Below, one piece after another: positions 6,701 to 13,107 of a stretch of DNA of 28,172 bases (position 1 is the first letter of the stretch; each line of letters opens with the position of its first letter). The notes under the pieces are model-generated. The model had not been told where the DNA came from and did no database searches. It was given only the letters and a program-made list of their open reading frames with translations. This DNA comes from an uncultured Alphaproteobacteria bacterium (GTDB taxonomy: Bacteria > Pseudomonadota > Alphaproteobacteria > Rs-D84), in contig CAMZDE010000008.1 of assembly GCA_947305255.1 (NCBI GenBank), positions 1-28,172 of the forward strand, written 5' to 3'. The translations under genes were made by a program, and so were the position numbers.

Positions 6701-7302
6701 CAATTGCAGATGCAAGATTAAATTCTTCAATTGTTTCTGGTGCAGCCGCTGGTGCTACTGCTGCTGGATATTTTACTAGTGGTGTATTAAACACAAATGC
6801 TTTGCCGACGGTTCCCGCAAACAAAATCGCAGATTTGTCAGCTACCTATGCAACTACCTCTGCATTGAGTGGCAAACAAGATACTATTTCCGACCTGTCA
6901 ACAATCCGTAGTGGTGCAACCGCTGGTGCTACTGCTGCTGCGAAATTCAGCAAAACAGACGGTCTTTTGTTAGAAGCAAATCTGCCAACCACGGTTGTCA
7001 AGAGTACAGACACCAAATATTCTGCGGTTATGAGTAACTTTGACAACAGCGGCAACATGGACTCTACCGTGTTGCAAACCGCCGCTGATGCTGCGTTGGC
7101 CAACAACACGGATTTCGCCGCGATGCAAACCGCAATTAACGGAACATGTGGTGATGAAAAAACAGGAGGGCAAAGTTGCATACCAAGCATTAATGAGGTG
7201 GTTCAGGCTTTGATAGATGCAGAAATAGTTTCGCAAACCTGTGGTAACCACGGATGTACGTGGCACGCGGTCAGAAATACACAATCCACTGCGGAACAGT
7301 AG
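3769..7302 (+). CDS. secreted repeat-rich fibre-like protein (1177 aa)
   Basis: A signal peptide is visible (K-rich start, hydrophobic 6-18, probable cleavage after AYSA at 24). Next come an Ala/Thr-rich low-complexity stretch (25-110) and a helical coiled-coil-like stretch with NAAIAENNAAI repeats (about 128-170). Two ~100-aa repeats carry ALEDKF and YVGGGEGGANGLL (about 231-434). A middle region (about 500-660) has NGTSW and KGKDGEDP segments and paired Cys. Five 37-aa repeats with YQAKLS and INKINNAMT follow (about 779-973), then Ala/Gly-rich segments and a short Cys-containing C-terminus. This resembles phage tail-fibre and trimeric adhesin stalks in style. No YadA-type barrel, sortase motif or other anchor is visible, so an extracellular or surface fibre is inference. 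The gene ends in TAG just before a strong terminator. Confidence 0.85.
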   Translation: MLKNKILASVLVLLGVFTGSAYSASSVRQLGATSTAKAGAQPATTAAPKARSATPMISKITPQTAVVKSAKTVATPAVAVASSTDSARLMGKAISVGNKTTSTSQPTQNSAATLLHSLNQQVQENIVETSAAIAEANAAIAENNAAITNTAAELNTAIAAKADSEELEQIALRTEKIENKFDKDASGITTLKADIVPTLEMAKVNGLTGEGGLVAVVNAKAAQTEVNGIKNRTIALEDKFETDASGNSKLKVAQIPSGISVEQIDGLKPRLETVETYVGGGEGGANGLLARTTALEDKFNKDESNNITTLKSDYIATGIPAEKVSGLTGTNSISSRLAGVEDKFETDGKLKVAQVPSGISVEKIDGLKPRLENIETYVGGGEGGANGLLVRTAALEDKFNKDGNNITTLKPDYVPNLEMAKINGLSTGTNNVVSRLSAVESTMNNETNGLARAYALASDAVPSGNLNNLIDAYVNTNSIATKTDISNTVNGLKLKNNNGTVQYSIDNGTSWSVFSDGANGHNIKLKTDTDGALKWAIDDDTPANQVVWHKLYDKADLQGTTGCSITATKAAYENGDEKGTEVTMTNSCGGTPQTFRVPNGTKGKDGEDPTICDFDITDYKENNVVKGIEIQPKTCGGANYGTKKLVRYGENGQNPVFRVTEDSRLQWKLANDSDSVYEQAGHDLGSVNVSETQLKQLVESELNKLDLASASEFAALSEAVYDTNSGLSTKATEADLNTLKNFLVDEDNGELEFKGELVKTSAITNDKGFLVASDLPNYDNVYQAKLSDAQLAKINNAMTQLPSEALTTENYTTTLDNAYQKKLSETQINKINNAMTSLPAEALTTENYTTTLDNVYQPKLSDTQINKINNAITELPSNALTTGNYPTTLDNVYQAKLSETQINKINNAMTELPSNVIRSGDSFKGAFDDAFAAKDLDTVYQAKLSAGQIEKINNAMTTLPADVLRTTSTLDATKLSGTIADARLNSSIVSGAAAGATAAGYFTSGVLNTNALPTVPANKIADLSATYATTSALSGKQDTISDLSTIRSGATAGATAAAKFSKTDGLLLEANLPTTVVKSTDTKYSAVMSNFDNSGNMDSTVLQTAADAALANNTDFAAMQTAINGTCGDEKTGGQSCIPSINEVVQALIDAEIVSQTCGNHGCTWHAVRNTQSTAEQ
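4459..5070 (+). repeat. two ~100-aa tandem repeats inside the 1177-aa protein
   Basis: Copies start near 4459 and 4771. Each contains EDKFET(D), KVAQ(I/V)PSGISVE, IDGLKPRLE, ETYVGGGEGGANGLL, ALEDKFNKD and a closing NGL/SGL segment. The offset is 312 nt at the start and 300 nt further in, because the second copy lacks four codons of the first. Nucleotide identity is high, so recent duplication or gene conversion is likely. Confidence 0.85.
6103..6687 (+). repeat. five 37-aa (111-nt) repeats inside the 1177-aa protein
   Basis: Unit starts are at 6103, 6214, 6325 and 6436, exactly 111 nt apart, with a fifth, offset copy at 6577 after a short insert. The consensus contains D-N-V-Y-Q-x-K-L-S, Q-I-N-K-I-N-N-A-M-T, L-P and TTENYTTTL. 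A run of about 39 nt from 6181 recurs without change at 6292, so copy number could vary between strains. Confidence 0.9.
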
Positions 7303-7309
7303 AACATAA

Positions 7310-7336
7310 AAAAAACCGCCGATTTGGCGGTTTTTT
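7310..7336. terminator. bidirectional terminator between convergent genes
   Basis: Six A, CCGCC, a GATTT loop, GGCGG and six T: a symmetrical intrinsic terminator that works for the 1177-aa gene (+) and for the 88-aa gene (-). Its last two bases are part of the TAA of the minus-strand gene. Confidence 0.9.
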
Positions 7337-7601
7337 ATCTTGTACGTTCGATATAATTATCCAATTCTGATTCTATTTGTTCTACAAACTTTAATATTGA
7401 ACGATATATTTTTTTATTAGGCGCATTACGTTGCAACACGTTTATTTGCCGTGCAATCGGCGCCAATAAATCCATACGTAATGCCGATTGTGCTGTGGCA
7501 TACAAATGTTGCAGACGCCGTGACAGCGCATCCCAATCTTCTTTCAACGGGTCAACTTTCTGTCCAAAATAAAACATTTTTTTGTTTCGTTGTTCGTTCA
7601 T
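7335..7601 (-). CDS. small helical hypothetical protein (88 aa)
   Basis: Not recognised. The protein is basic and predicted mostly helical, without Cys, signal peptide or membrane segment (for example LSRRLQHLYATAQSALRMDL and a C-terminal IESELDNYIERTR). The ATG at 7601 has a strong AAGGGG ribosome-binding site 6 nt upstream, and the gene starts 16 nt after the stop of the LysM gene, so the two form an operon. A link to the envelope is suggested only by this neighbour. Confidence 0.7.
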   Translation of the reverse strand: MNEQRNKKMFYFGQKVDPLKEDWDALSRRLQHLYATAQSALRMDLLAPIARQINVLQRNAPNKKIYRSILKFVEQIESELDNYIERTR

Positions 7602-7617
7602 AGGCGCCCCCTTGGTT

Positions 7618-8757
7618 TTATTCCGCCGGTATTTGTAAAACCTGCATAGGATAAATCAAATTTGGATTTTTTATATCATTACAATCTGCAATCAAAGAAA
7701 ACAAAATACCACGTCCTAAATAATTGCGTGCAATAACCCACAAAGTATCTCCACGACGGACAGTGTAATAAGTGTCATCGCAATCATTGTCGTCTGGCAA
7801 AACAAATTCATGTTTTTTTGTTGCGATTGTTGTGCCATTTGAATCATGCAAACGAACGACCAGTGTATATTTTTTACCTGATTTCAATTTGCCTACATTA
7901 ACACCTAAACCATAATTTTTATAATCAGACACACGCGCAAACCCAAGGTATTTATTATTCAAAGTCACCGACACGCGCAAACGCGGCAGGGCGCGTCCAG
8001 TTATAACCATACGCCCAGTATCCAGATAATCTATCTTTGACACGACTAAATCTTGGTTGGACGATTGTGGAGATTGCAAAATTTTGCTGCCATCTTCATT
8101 CATCAAAAGCGCAACTGCATTTTTATAATTTTCAGGGACATAAATAAACACTGAATCTGCGGACTTTTCGTTCTTGTCTGCGTTTATCAAAGAAATAACA
8201 TAATTCCCAGATTTCAAAGCGTTGGTCGGTGCGTACGCAAATTCGCCATTCGCATTAGTACGTTCTGTGGCAACAACTTGATTATTTACAACAATTGAAA
8301 TATTGGATTCAGGCGCACTGCGTCCTGCAATTACAATCTGTCCATTTTTTTCGATTCTGACAATATCGAAAGTTGGATTCGATACAACCACAACATCTTT
8401 CTTGGATGTTTCAACAGGTTTTATAATTGGTTCTGGAACATTTGGAACAATTACTTTGACTGGTGCATTGGGTTTCACAAACATAACAAAAACCGCAATA
8501 GCAATAACTATCAACGCACACAGAATAGGGAACCAATACGCGCGCAAAACACTGCCGTTTTCATCTTGGGCGACGTTTTTTTGTGCTGGTTTTGTTTTTT
8601 GTTGATTGTTTTGTTGCGCTGCAAACACATTTATTTTGCGTAAAAAACCACGCGTGAACGAACGACGTTTTTCGCGCCAAGATTGCTGTCTGTCAATCGC
8701 CCCAGATATAATATCATCTGTGGAACGTTTTGTTTTGTGTGTAATGATTGATGTCAT
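7618..8757 (-). CDS. membrane-anchored LysM-domain protein (379 aa)
   Basis: The N-terminal ~70 residues are cytoplasmic and basic. One membrane helix follows (about 74-94, YWFPILCALIVIAIAVFVMF), leaving the rest outside. Two beta-sandwich/Ig-like segments are suggested: about 125-205, with IVIAGRSAPESNISIVVN, and about 238-320, with MVITGRALPRLRVSVTLN. The parallel wording of these strands implies an internal duplication. A single LysM domain closes the protein (about 330-379: YYTVRRGDTLWVIA ... PNLIYPMQVLQIP) and should bind peptidoglycan. Similar LysM proteins with Ig-like repeats are widespread in Alphaproteobacteria; their function is poorly defined. The start is set by AAGGAAAAA and a TTGACA promoter upstream. 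Confidence 0.88.
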   Translation of the reverse strand: MTSIITHKTKRSTDDIISGAIDRQQSWREKRRSFTRGFLRKINVFAAQQNNQQKTKPAQKNVAQDENGSVLRAYWFPILCALIVIAIAVFVMFVKPNAPVKVIVPNVPEPIIKPVETSKKDVVVVSNPTFDIVRIEKNGQIVIAGRSAPESNISIVVNNQVVATERTNANGEFAYAPTNALKSGNYVISLINADKNEKSADSVFIYVPENYKNAVALLMNEDGSKILQSPQSSNQDLVVSKIDYLDTGRMVITGRALPRLRVSVTLNNKYLGFARVSDYKNYGLGVNVGKLKSGKKYTLVVRLHDSNGTTIATKKHEFVLPDDNDCDDTYYTVRRGDTLWVIARNYLGRGILFSLIADCNDIKNPNLIYPMQVLQIPAE

Positions 8758-8786
8758 GATGCTTTTTCCTTATATTTCATTTGACA

Positions 8787-8816
8787 AAATTATTGCAAAT
8801 TTTATTTATTTGTCAA
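8787..8816 (-). promoter_or_regulatory. promoter of the LysM gene
   Basis: On the minus strand, a perfect TTGACA (8816-8811), an 18-nt spacer and TAATTT (8792-8787), about 30 nt upstream of the start codon at 8757. It is divergent from and adjacent to the phosphofructokinase promoter. Confidence 0.6.
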
Positions 8817-8824
8817 GATGTTTG

Positions 8825-8833
8825 TGATATAAT
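8825..8833 (+). promoter_or_regulatory. extended -10 promoter of the phosphofructokinase gene
   Basis: TGATATAAT, a perfect extended -10 element (TGn plus TATAAT), 30 nt before the start at 8864. No good -35 is seen at the normal distance, which is usual for extended -10 promoters. Confidence 0.55.
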
Positions 8834-8863
8834 AATCCCCAGATGAAATGATAGGAGATTAAA

Positions 8864-9952
8864 TTGGCAACCAAGAAAATCGGAATTATGACAACAGGCG
8901 GTGATTGTTCGGGATTAAACACCGTGATTCAGCGCGTAATTGACGGCTGTATCAGCCGAAAATGGAACATCATCGGCATCAAAGACGGAACCGATGGATT
9001 ATATAACACACCGGCATCAACTGTCGATTTAACACATGGCGCATTTCAATTTGCGAACAGCCATCTTGCCGGCAGCATTCTATCAAACGGTAACGCCGGA
9101 AATACGAATTTTGAAAGTTCTGCGCGCGCTGGGAAATTGGTCGCGTTCAACAAAAGATTAAAAAAATCTTTGTCTGATTTGAATCTGGACGCATTGGTTT
9201 TGATTGGTGGTAACGGCTCTTTGTCGCTGGCACATATGTATCGTGAAATTTATAACGGGCTATCTTTGGTTTGTATTCCGAAAACTATTGATATGGACGT
9301 TCCAAAAACAGAAAGAACAATTGGATTTGATACTGCGGTTCAACAACTGGTGTCATATTGTGACCAGTTATTGTTAACTGCGCGCAGCCACCATCGTTGG
9401 TTTGTAGTCCAAACAATGGGACGCAAATGTGGTCAATTGGCACTGCATGCAGGTGTCGCAATTGCAGCAGACGCAATTTTAATCCCAGAAATAAAATTTG
9501 ACGCTGATAATCTGGTAAAACATATCAAACAATCTAAACGCGATTATGGAATTATATTGGTATCCGAAGGAATCACAATTCGCGGACATTCGGGCAAACC
9601 GGCAGATATGATTTCTCGCAAATTAAATGCCGCAGGAATTGCAAACCGGACGGCTTTCCCCGAATATATACAAAGGGCAGGCGACACATTGGCAACCGAT
9701 AGAATCTTGGCGGCCGGATTTGCAGAAACAGCGTTGACCGCAATCGAAAATAATGAAACATATGTTATGACAAGTTTTGAAAACGGCGAATTCAAAACAG
9801 TTTCCCTTAATGATTTCTTTGCCGGCGGCCGCCCCGACAAAGACCCAAATATTATTGGCGCAATGACATCAAACGCATATGTCGAACCCGATAATATACT
9901 GTTGCACATTGCCGCAGACATGGGAATTTATATTGGTGAAAAAAGAAAATAA
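8864..9952 (+). CDS. 6-phosphofructokinase family protein (362 aa), divergent active site
   Basis: Expected to phosphorylate fructose 6-phosphate to the 1,6-bisphosphate in glycolysis. Family motifs in order: GGDCSGLN (12-19), GGNGS (115-119), PKTIDMD (139-145), TIGFDTA (152-158), MGRKCG (185-190), SEG (234-236), IQRAG (269-273) and DRILA (279-283). Gly118 with Lys140 is the combination known from several ATP-using enzymes outside the E. coli group; Gly118 argues against PPi use. Against E. coli, Mg-binding D103 is Asn117, N128 is Met144 and F6P-binding H249 is Tyr268. Catalytic D127 (D143), D129 (D145) and R252 (R271) remain. Translation begins at TTG with AGGAG upstream; no ATG fits the N-terminal family match. 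Likely monocistronic. Confidence 0.85.
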   Translation: MATKKIGIMTTGGDCSGLNTVIQRVIDGCISRKWNIIGIKDGTDGLYNTPASTVDLTHGAFQFANSHLAGSILSNGNAGNTNFESSARAGKLVAFNKRLKKSLSDLNLDALVLIGGNGSLSLAHMYREIYNGLSLVCIPKTIDMDVPKTERTIGFDTAVQQLVSYCDQLLLTARSHHRWFVVQTMGRKCGQLALHAGVAIAADAILIPEIKFDADNLVKHIKQSKRDYGIILVSEGITIRGHSGKPADMISRKLNAAGIANRTAFPEYIQRAGDTLATDRILAAGFAETALTAIENNETYVMTSFENGEFKTVSLNDFFAGGRPDKDPNIIGAMTSNAYVEPDNILLHIAADMGIYIGEKRK

Positions 9953-9980
9953 AAAAAACCGGACAAACGTCCGGTTTTTT
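9953..9980. terminator. bidirectional terminator
   Basis: Six A, CCGGAC, an AAAC loop, GTCCGG and six T. It terminates the phosphofructokinase gene (+) and the small Cys gene (-), whose TAA begins inside the T run. Confidence 0.92.
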
Positions 9981-10227
9981 ATTGAGTGTTTTGATGGGCT
10001 TTTTCCCATAATTGCCATACAGGGCATACAGAATCTTTGGTGCATAAGTTTTCTTCGACAGTAAAAAAGATTCCGTTATCTTTATTGTCGGCCATTCTTT
10101 TTACAAAATCGCGGTATCCTTGAAAGTGTTTTGTGGCCCTTGTGCAATCCCAGCCGGTGGCAGCACAAAAACATTCATAGTTAGAATTTTTTGTTTTATA
10201 CAACGGTTTTAATTTATTATCAGCCAT
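9979..10227 (-). CDS. small Cys-rich protein (82 aa), unknown function
   Basis: Not recognised. Five Cys (C19, C21, C28, C62, C68) and an aromatic-rich core (NYECFCAATGWDC, FQGYRDFVKRM, CPVWQLWEKAH). There is no signal peptide. It is a stand-alone gene with a textbook promoter, an AAGGA ribosome-binding site 8-9 nt before the ATG at 10227 and its own terminator, so it is very probably expressed. C19, C21, C62 and C68 could bind a metal; this is inference. It does not share the KCPI / CxxCxxKH pattern of the small family near trmD. Confidence 0.72.
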   Translation of the reverse strand: MADNKLKPLYKTKNSNYECFCAATGWDCTRATKHFQGYRDFVKRMADNKDNGIFFTVEENLCTKDSVCPVWQLWEKAHQNTQ

Positions 10228-10256
10228 AAAAGAATCCTTTTTTATTGTTGTGCATT

Positions 10257-10285
10257 ATTATACAATGAACAAAATCAAAAGTCAA
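10257..10285 (-). promoter_or_regulatory. strong promoter of the 82-aa Cys-rich gene
   Basis: On the minus strand, TTGACT (10285-10280), exactly 17 nt, then a perfect TATAAT (10262-10257). The -35 begins in the T-tract of the dnaK terminator. Confidence 0.8.
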
Positions 10286-10287
10286 AA

Positions 10288-10313
10288 AAACACCGCCTAA
10301 ACAGGCGGTGTTT
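10288..10313 (-). terminator. dnaK terminator
   Basis: An 11-bp stem (AAACACCGCCT with its complement) around an AAAC/GTTT tetraloop, followed on the minus strand by a T run. It lies 16 nt after the dnaK stop. Confidence 0.9.
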
Positions 10314-10329
10314 ATAAAGGAAAGAACCA

Positions 10330-12222
10330 TTATTTTTCAGAAAAATCCGCATCTGTGGTTTTATTATCACCAGATTCAGATTTTTGTTCGCCTTCGGCCT
10401 TCTGTGCTTCTTGGGCGGCTTTATAGACCGCTTCACCCAATTTCATGGCTTTTTCAGTCAACGCGTCTGTCTTTTGTTTCAAAGATTCTGCGGTGGCTTC
10501 GGCACGTGCCAATTCGTCGGCCAATTCTTTTTTCGCCGCTTCGATTGCATCGCGTTCTTCGGCTGCAATTTTATCGCCATGTTCTTTCAGTGATTTTTCA
10601 ATACTGAATATAGCGGTTTCAGCAGTATTTTTCGCTTCGGCTAATTCTTTTTTCTTTTTATCAGATTCTGCATTTGCCGCGGCTTCATCAACCATACGTT
10701 TGATTTCGTCTTCGGACAAACCGCCGTCTGATTTAATCGAAATAGCCTGTTCTTTGCCGGTACCTTTGTCTTTTGCAGATACATGCACAATACCGTTCGC
10801 GTCGATATCAAAAGACACTTCGATTTGTGGCATACCACGTGGGGCAGGTGCAATACCTTCCAAATTAAATTGACCAAGCAATTTATTGTCAGCCGCCATA
10901 TCGCGTTCGCCTTGGAACACGCGAATTGTCACAGCAGATTGATTATCTTCGGCTGTTGAAAAGATTTGTGATTTTTTGGTTGGAATCGTTGTATTTCTGT
11001 CGATTAAACGAGTGAACACACCACCCAATGTTTCAATACCCAATGACAAAGGTGTCACATCCAACAACAAGACGTCTTTGACTTCACCTTTCAAAACACC
11101 ACCTTGGATAGCGGCACCCAATGCGACAACTTCGTCTGGATTCACGCCTTTGTGAGGTTCTTTGCCAAAGAATTCTTTCACTGTTTCTGCAACTTTTGGC
11201 ATACGTGTTTGACCACCAACCAAAATAACTTCGTTAATCTGGGACGTTGTCAATCCAGCGTCTTTCAAAGCCTTTCTGCATGGTTCAATTGTCTTTTTAA
11301 TCAAATCATCGACCAAAGATTCCAATTTTGCACGTGTCAAAGTTGTATTGAAATGTTTAGGTCCCGTTGCATCCGCAGTCAAGAAAGGCAGATTGATTTC
11401 AGTTGTCGTCTTAGATGACAATTCAATTTTCGCTTTTTCGGCGGCTTCTTTCAAACGTTGCAAAGCCAATTTATCATTCGACAAATCGATACCTGTTTGC
11501 GCTTTGAATTCATCAATTAAATATTTCAAAACGCGCGCATCAAAATCAGAACCACCCAACGCAGTATCGCCGTTCGTAGATTTTACTTCGAACACACCAT
11601 CAACGATTTCCAATATGGAAACATCGAACGTTCCACCACCCAAATCATAGACCGCAATAATGCCGTCTTTGTCTTTGTCTAAACCATACGCCAATGCCGC
11701 CGCAGTCGGTTCATTCACGATACGCAAAACGTTCAAACCCGCAATACGACCGGCATCTTTGGTTGCCTGACGTTGTGAATCATTAAAATACGCAGGCACA
11801 GTAATAACCGCGTCAGTAATTGTTTCACCGAGATAACTTTCCGCGTCTTTTTTCAATTTAGACAAAATCATCGCAGAAATTTGAGATGGTGCATATTTTT
11901 TACCGTCAATTTCAACCCATGCATCGCCATTTTCGCCTGCAACAATTTTATACGGAACGCGTTTTTGAATTTCTTTGACGGCTTCGCTGTCATATCTCAA
12001 ACCCATCAAACGTTTGATTTCGTAAATAGTATTTTCAGGATTTGTGACCGCTTGGTTCTTGGCAGTAATACCAACCAATTGTTCGCCATTATTTGTTATC
12101 GCAACCACCGATGGGGTTGTACGTTGTCCCTCAGAATTTTCAATAATTTTTGGATCGTTTCCGTCCATGAACGCCATAGCGGAATTAGTTGTTCCTAAAT
12201 CGATACCTAATACTTTTGCCAT
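10330..12222 (-). CDS. dnaK: chaperone DnaK (Hsp70, 630 aa)
   Basis: Cytosolic ATP-dependent chaperone. The nucleotide-binding domain has GIDLGTTNS (5-13), NEPTAAALAYG, the phosphate-2 loop DLGGGTFDVS and GGQTRMP. The linker DVLLLDVTPLSLG leads into the substrate-binding beta domain, followed by the helical lid. The C-terminus is charged and ends DADFSEK, close to the DADF/EEVD-like tails of bacterial DnaK. Length is normal. The ATG at 12222 follows AAGGAG. No dnaJ, grpE or hrcA lies within the window, whereas dnaJ commonly follows dnaK; here the gene has its own promoter and terminator. The promoter resembles a heat-shock type. Confidence 0.98.
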   Translation of the reverse strand: MAKVLGIDLGTTNSAMAFMDGNDPKIIENSEGQRTTPSVVAITNNGEQLVGITAKNQAVTNPENTIYEIKRLMGLRYDSEAVKEIQKRVPYKIVAGENGDAWVEIDGKKYAPSQISAMILSKLKKDAESYLGETITDAVITVPAYFNDSQRQATKDAGRIAGLNVLRIVNEPTAAALAYGLDKDKDGIIAVYDLGGGTFDVSILEIVDGVFEVKSTNGDTALGGSDFDARVLKYLIDEFKAQTGIDLSNDKLALQRLKEAAEKAKIELSSKTTTEINLPFLTADATGPKHFNTTLTRAKLESLVDDLIKKTIEPCRKALKDAGLTTSQINEVILVGGQTRMPKVAETVKEFFGKEPHKGVNPDEVVALGAAIQGGVLKGEVKDVLLLDVTPLSLGIETLGGVFTRLIDRNTTIPTKKSQIFSTAEDNQSAVTIRVFQGERDMAADNKLLGQFNLEGIAPAPRGMPQIEVSFDIDANGIVHVSAKDKGTGKEQAISIKSDGGLSEDEIKRMVDEAAANAESDKKKKELAEAKNTAETAIFSIEKSLKEHGDKIAAEERDAIEAAKKELADELARAEATAESLKQKTDALTEKAMKLGEAVYKAAQEAQKAEGEQKSESGDNKTTDADFSEK

Positions 12223-12260
12223 TGTTTTTACTCCTTAAAAAAAGTTTTGCTCAATTGAGA

Positions 12261-12288
12261 ATATAGTTATCGACAATTGTATTTCAAG
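12261..12288 (-). promoter_or_regulatory. dnaK promoter, possibly RpoH-type
   Basis: On the minus strand, CTTGAA (12288-12283), 16 nt, CTATAT (12266-12261), 38 nt before the start codon. The CTTGAA and C-T-A-T-A-T elements fit the alphaproteobacterial heat-shock sigma factor pattern as I remember it. The same bases can be read as a sigma70 site (TTGAAA, 16 nt, TATATT). No CIRCE inverted repeat is present. Confidence 0.5.
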
Positions 12289-12327
12289 TGCAACCAAATA
12301 AAAAAATTATTGTTTTTATTCACAAAG

Positions 12328-12355
12328 AAAAAACCGTCCTTTTGGGCGGTTTTTT
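12328..12355 (-). terminator. rplY terminator
   Basis: Six A, CCGTCC, a TTTT loop, GGGCGG and six T. On the minus strand it ends the rplY transcript before the dnaK promoter; one G-T pair interrupts an otherwise perfect stem. Confidence 0.85.
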
Positions 12356-12379
12356 TCAATTTTATACCAAATAACGGTA

Positions 12380-13006
12380 TTATTTCTTTGCATCTGCATT
12401 TGCAGCAGCAGCGGCCGCAGCCTGAGCCTTGTTATCCGCTTCTTCTGGCATTTTACCACCAATCGTCGCGAACGCCAATTCTGCCATATGCAATCCCAAT
12501 GAAACACCATTTGGCAAAACCAAATCAGAACCATGGATTGTGTCGCCGATATTTACATCTGACAAATCAATTGTGATTTTTTCAGGAATATCGTGAACCA
12601 AACCACGCAATGCAACCTTACGCACAGCGAAGTTCAAAACACCGCCCAATTTAATACCTTTGGACACATCGGCATTGATAACTTCGACTGGCACAACGAC
12701 ATGCACAGGTTCTTTGACATTGATACGTTTGAAATCAACATGGACAACTTTGTCAGACACAGGATGATATTGAATATCCATCAACATAGCGTCTTCTTTG
12801 GTGCCATTTGTTGTGATTTCGAATAATTTTGTCCGCAAAGACGGTTGTCCCAACAGCATTTCAAAATCGCGACCATTTAATTCAATCGCCACAGGTTCTT
12901 TCTTTTCGCCATAAATTACCGCAGGGATGTTCTTGTTATTGCGAACTGCACGTGCGGCCCCCTTGCCAGCAACTTTGCGAATTTCAGCGTTTAATGTAAT
13001 TGCCAT
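12380..13006 (-). CDS. rplY: 50S ribosomal protein bL25/Ctc (208 aa)
   Basis: 5S rRNA-binding protein of the long Ctc type. The N-terminal L25 domain has RKVAGKGAARAVRNNKNIPAVIYG (about 8-31, shown here only as landmark segments AGKGAARA and IPAVIYG) and YHPVSDKVVHVDF. The TL5 C-terminal domain covers about 95-190, with VEVINADVSKGIKLGG and DLSDVNIGDTIHGSD. An Ala-rich tail ends in KK. I take the ATG at 13006 (MAITLNAEIRK) with AAGGAT upstream. A longer frame back to 13072 would begin inside the -10 box and adds 22 residues unlike the family. The gene has its own promoter and terminator. Confidence 0.96.
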   Translation of the reverse strand: MAITLNAEIRKVAGKGAARAVRNNKNIPAVIYGEKKEPVAIELNGRDFEMLLGQPSLRTKLFEITTNGTKEDAMLMDIQYHPVSDKVVHVDFKRINVKEPVHVVVPVEVINADVSKGIKLGGVLNFAVRKVALRGLVHDIPEKITIDLSDVNIGDTIHGSDLVLPNGVSLGLHMAELAFATIGGKMPEEADNKAQAAAAAAANADAKK

Positions 13007-13039
13007 TTTATAATCCTTTTTAATGGTTATTATGCTTTT

Positions 13040-13063
13040 GCACGACCTCCAAGGGTGTCGTGC
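13040..13063 (-). promoter_or_regulatory. 5'-terminal hairpin in the rplY leader
   Basis: On the minus strand, GCACGAC, a 10-nt loop (ACCCTTGGAG), then GTCGTGC. It lies at the predicted 5' end of the mRNA (start near 13064). It may protect the mRNA 5' end or serve as an L25 autoregulatory site; neither role is shown. Confidence 0.45.
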
Positions 13064-13070
13064 GGACGTC

Positions 13071-13099
13071 ATTATTTACTAAAAACAAACAAAAATCAA
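13071..13099 (-). promoter_or_regulatory. rplY promoter
   Basis: On the minus strand, TTGATT (13099-13094), 17 nt, AATAAT (13076-13071), just after the rsmD stop (13108). Confidence 0.5.
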
Positions 13100-13107
13100 G
13101 TTTTTTC

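Noticed and set aside
13007..13072. 22-codon N-terminal extension of RplY (start at 13072)
   Set aside because: It overlaps the predicted -10 box and the 5' hairpin, does not resemble L25, and the ATG at 13006 has a ribosome-binding site.
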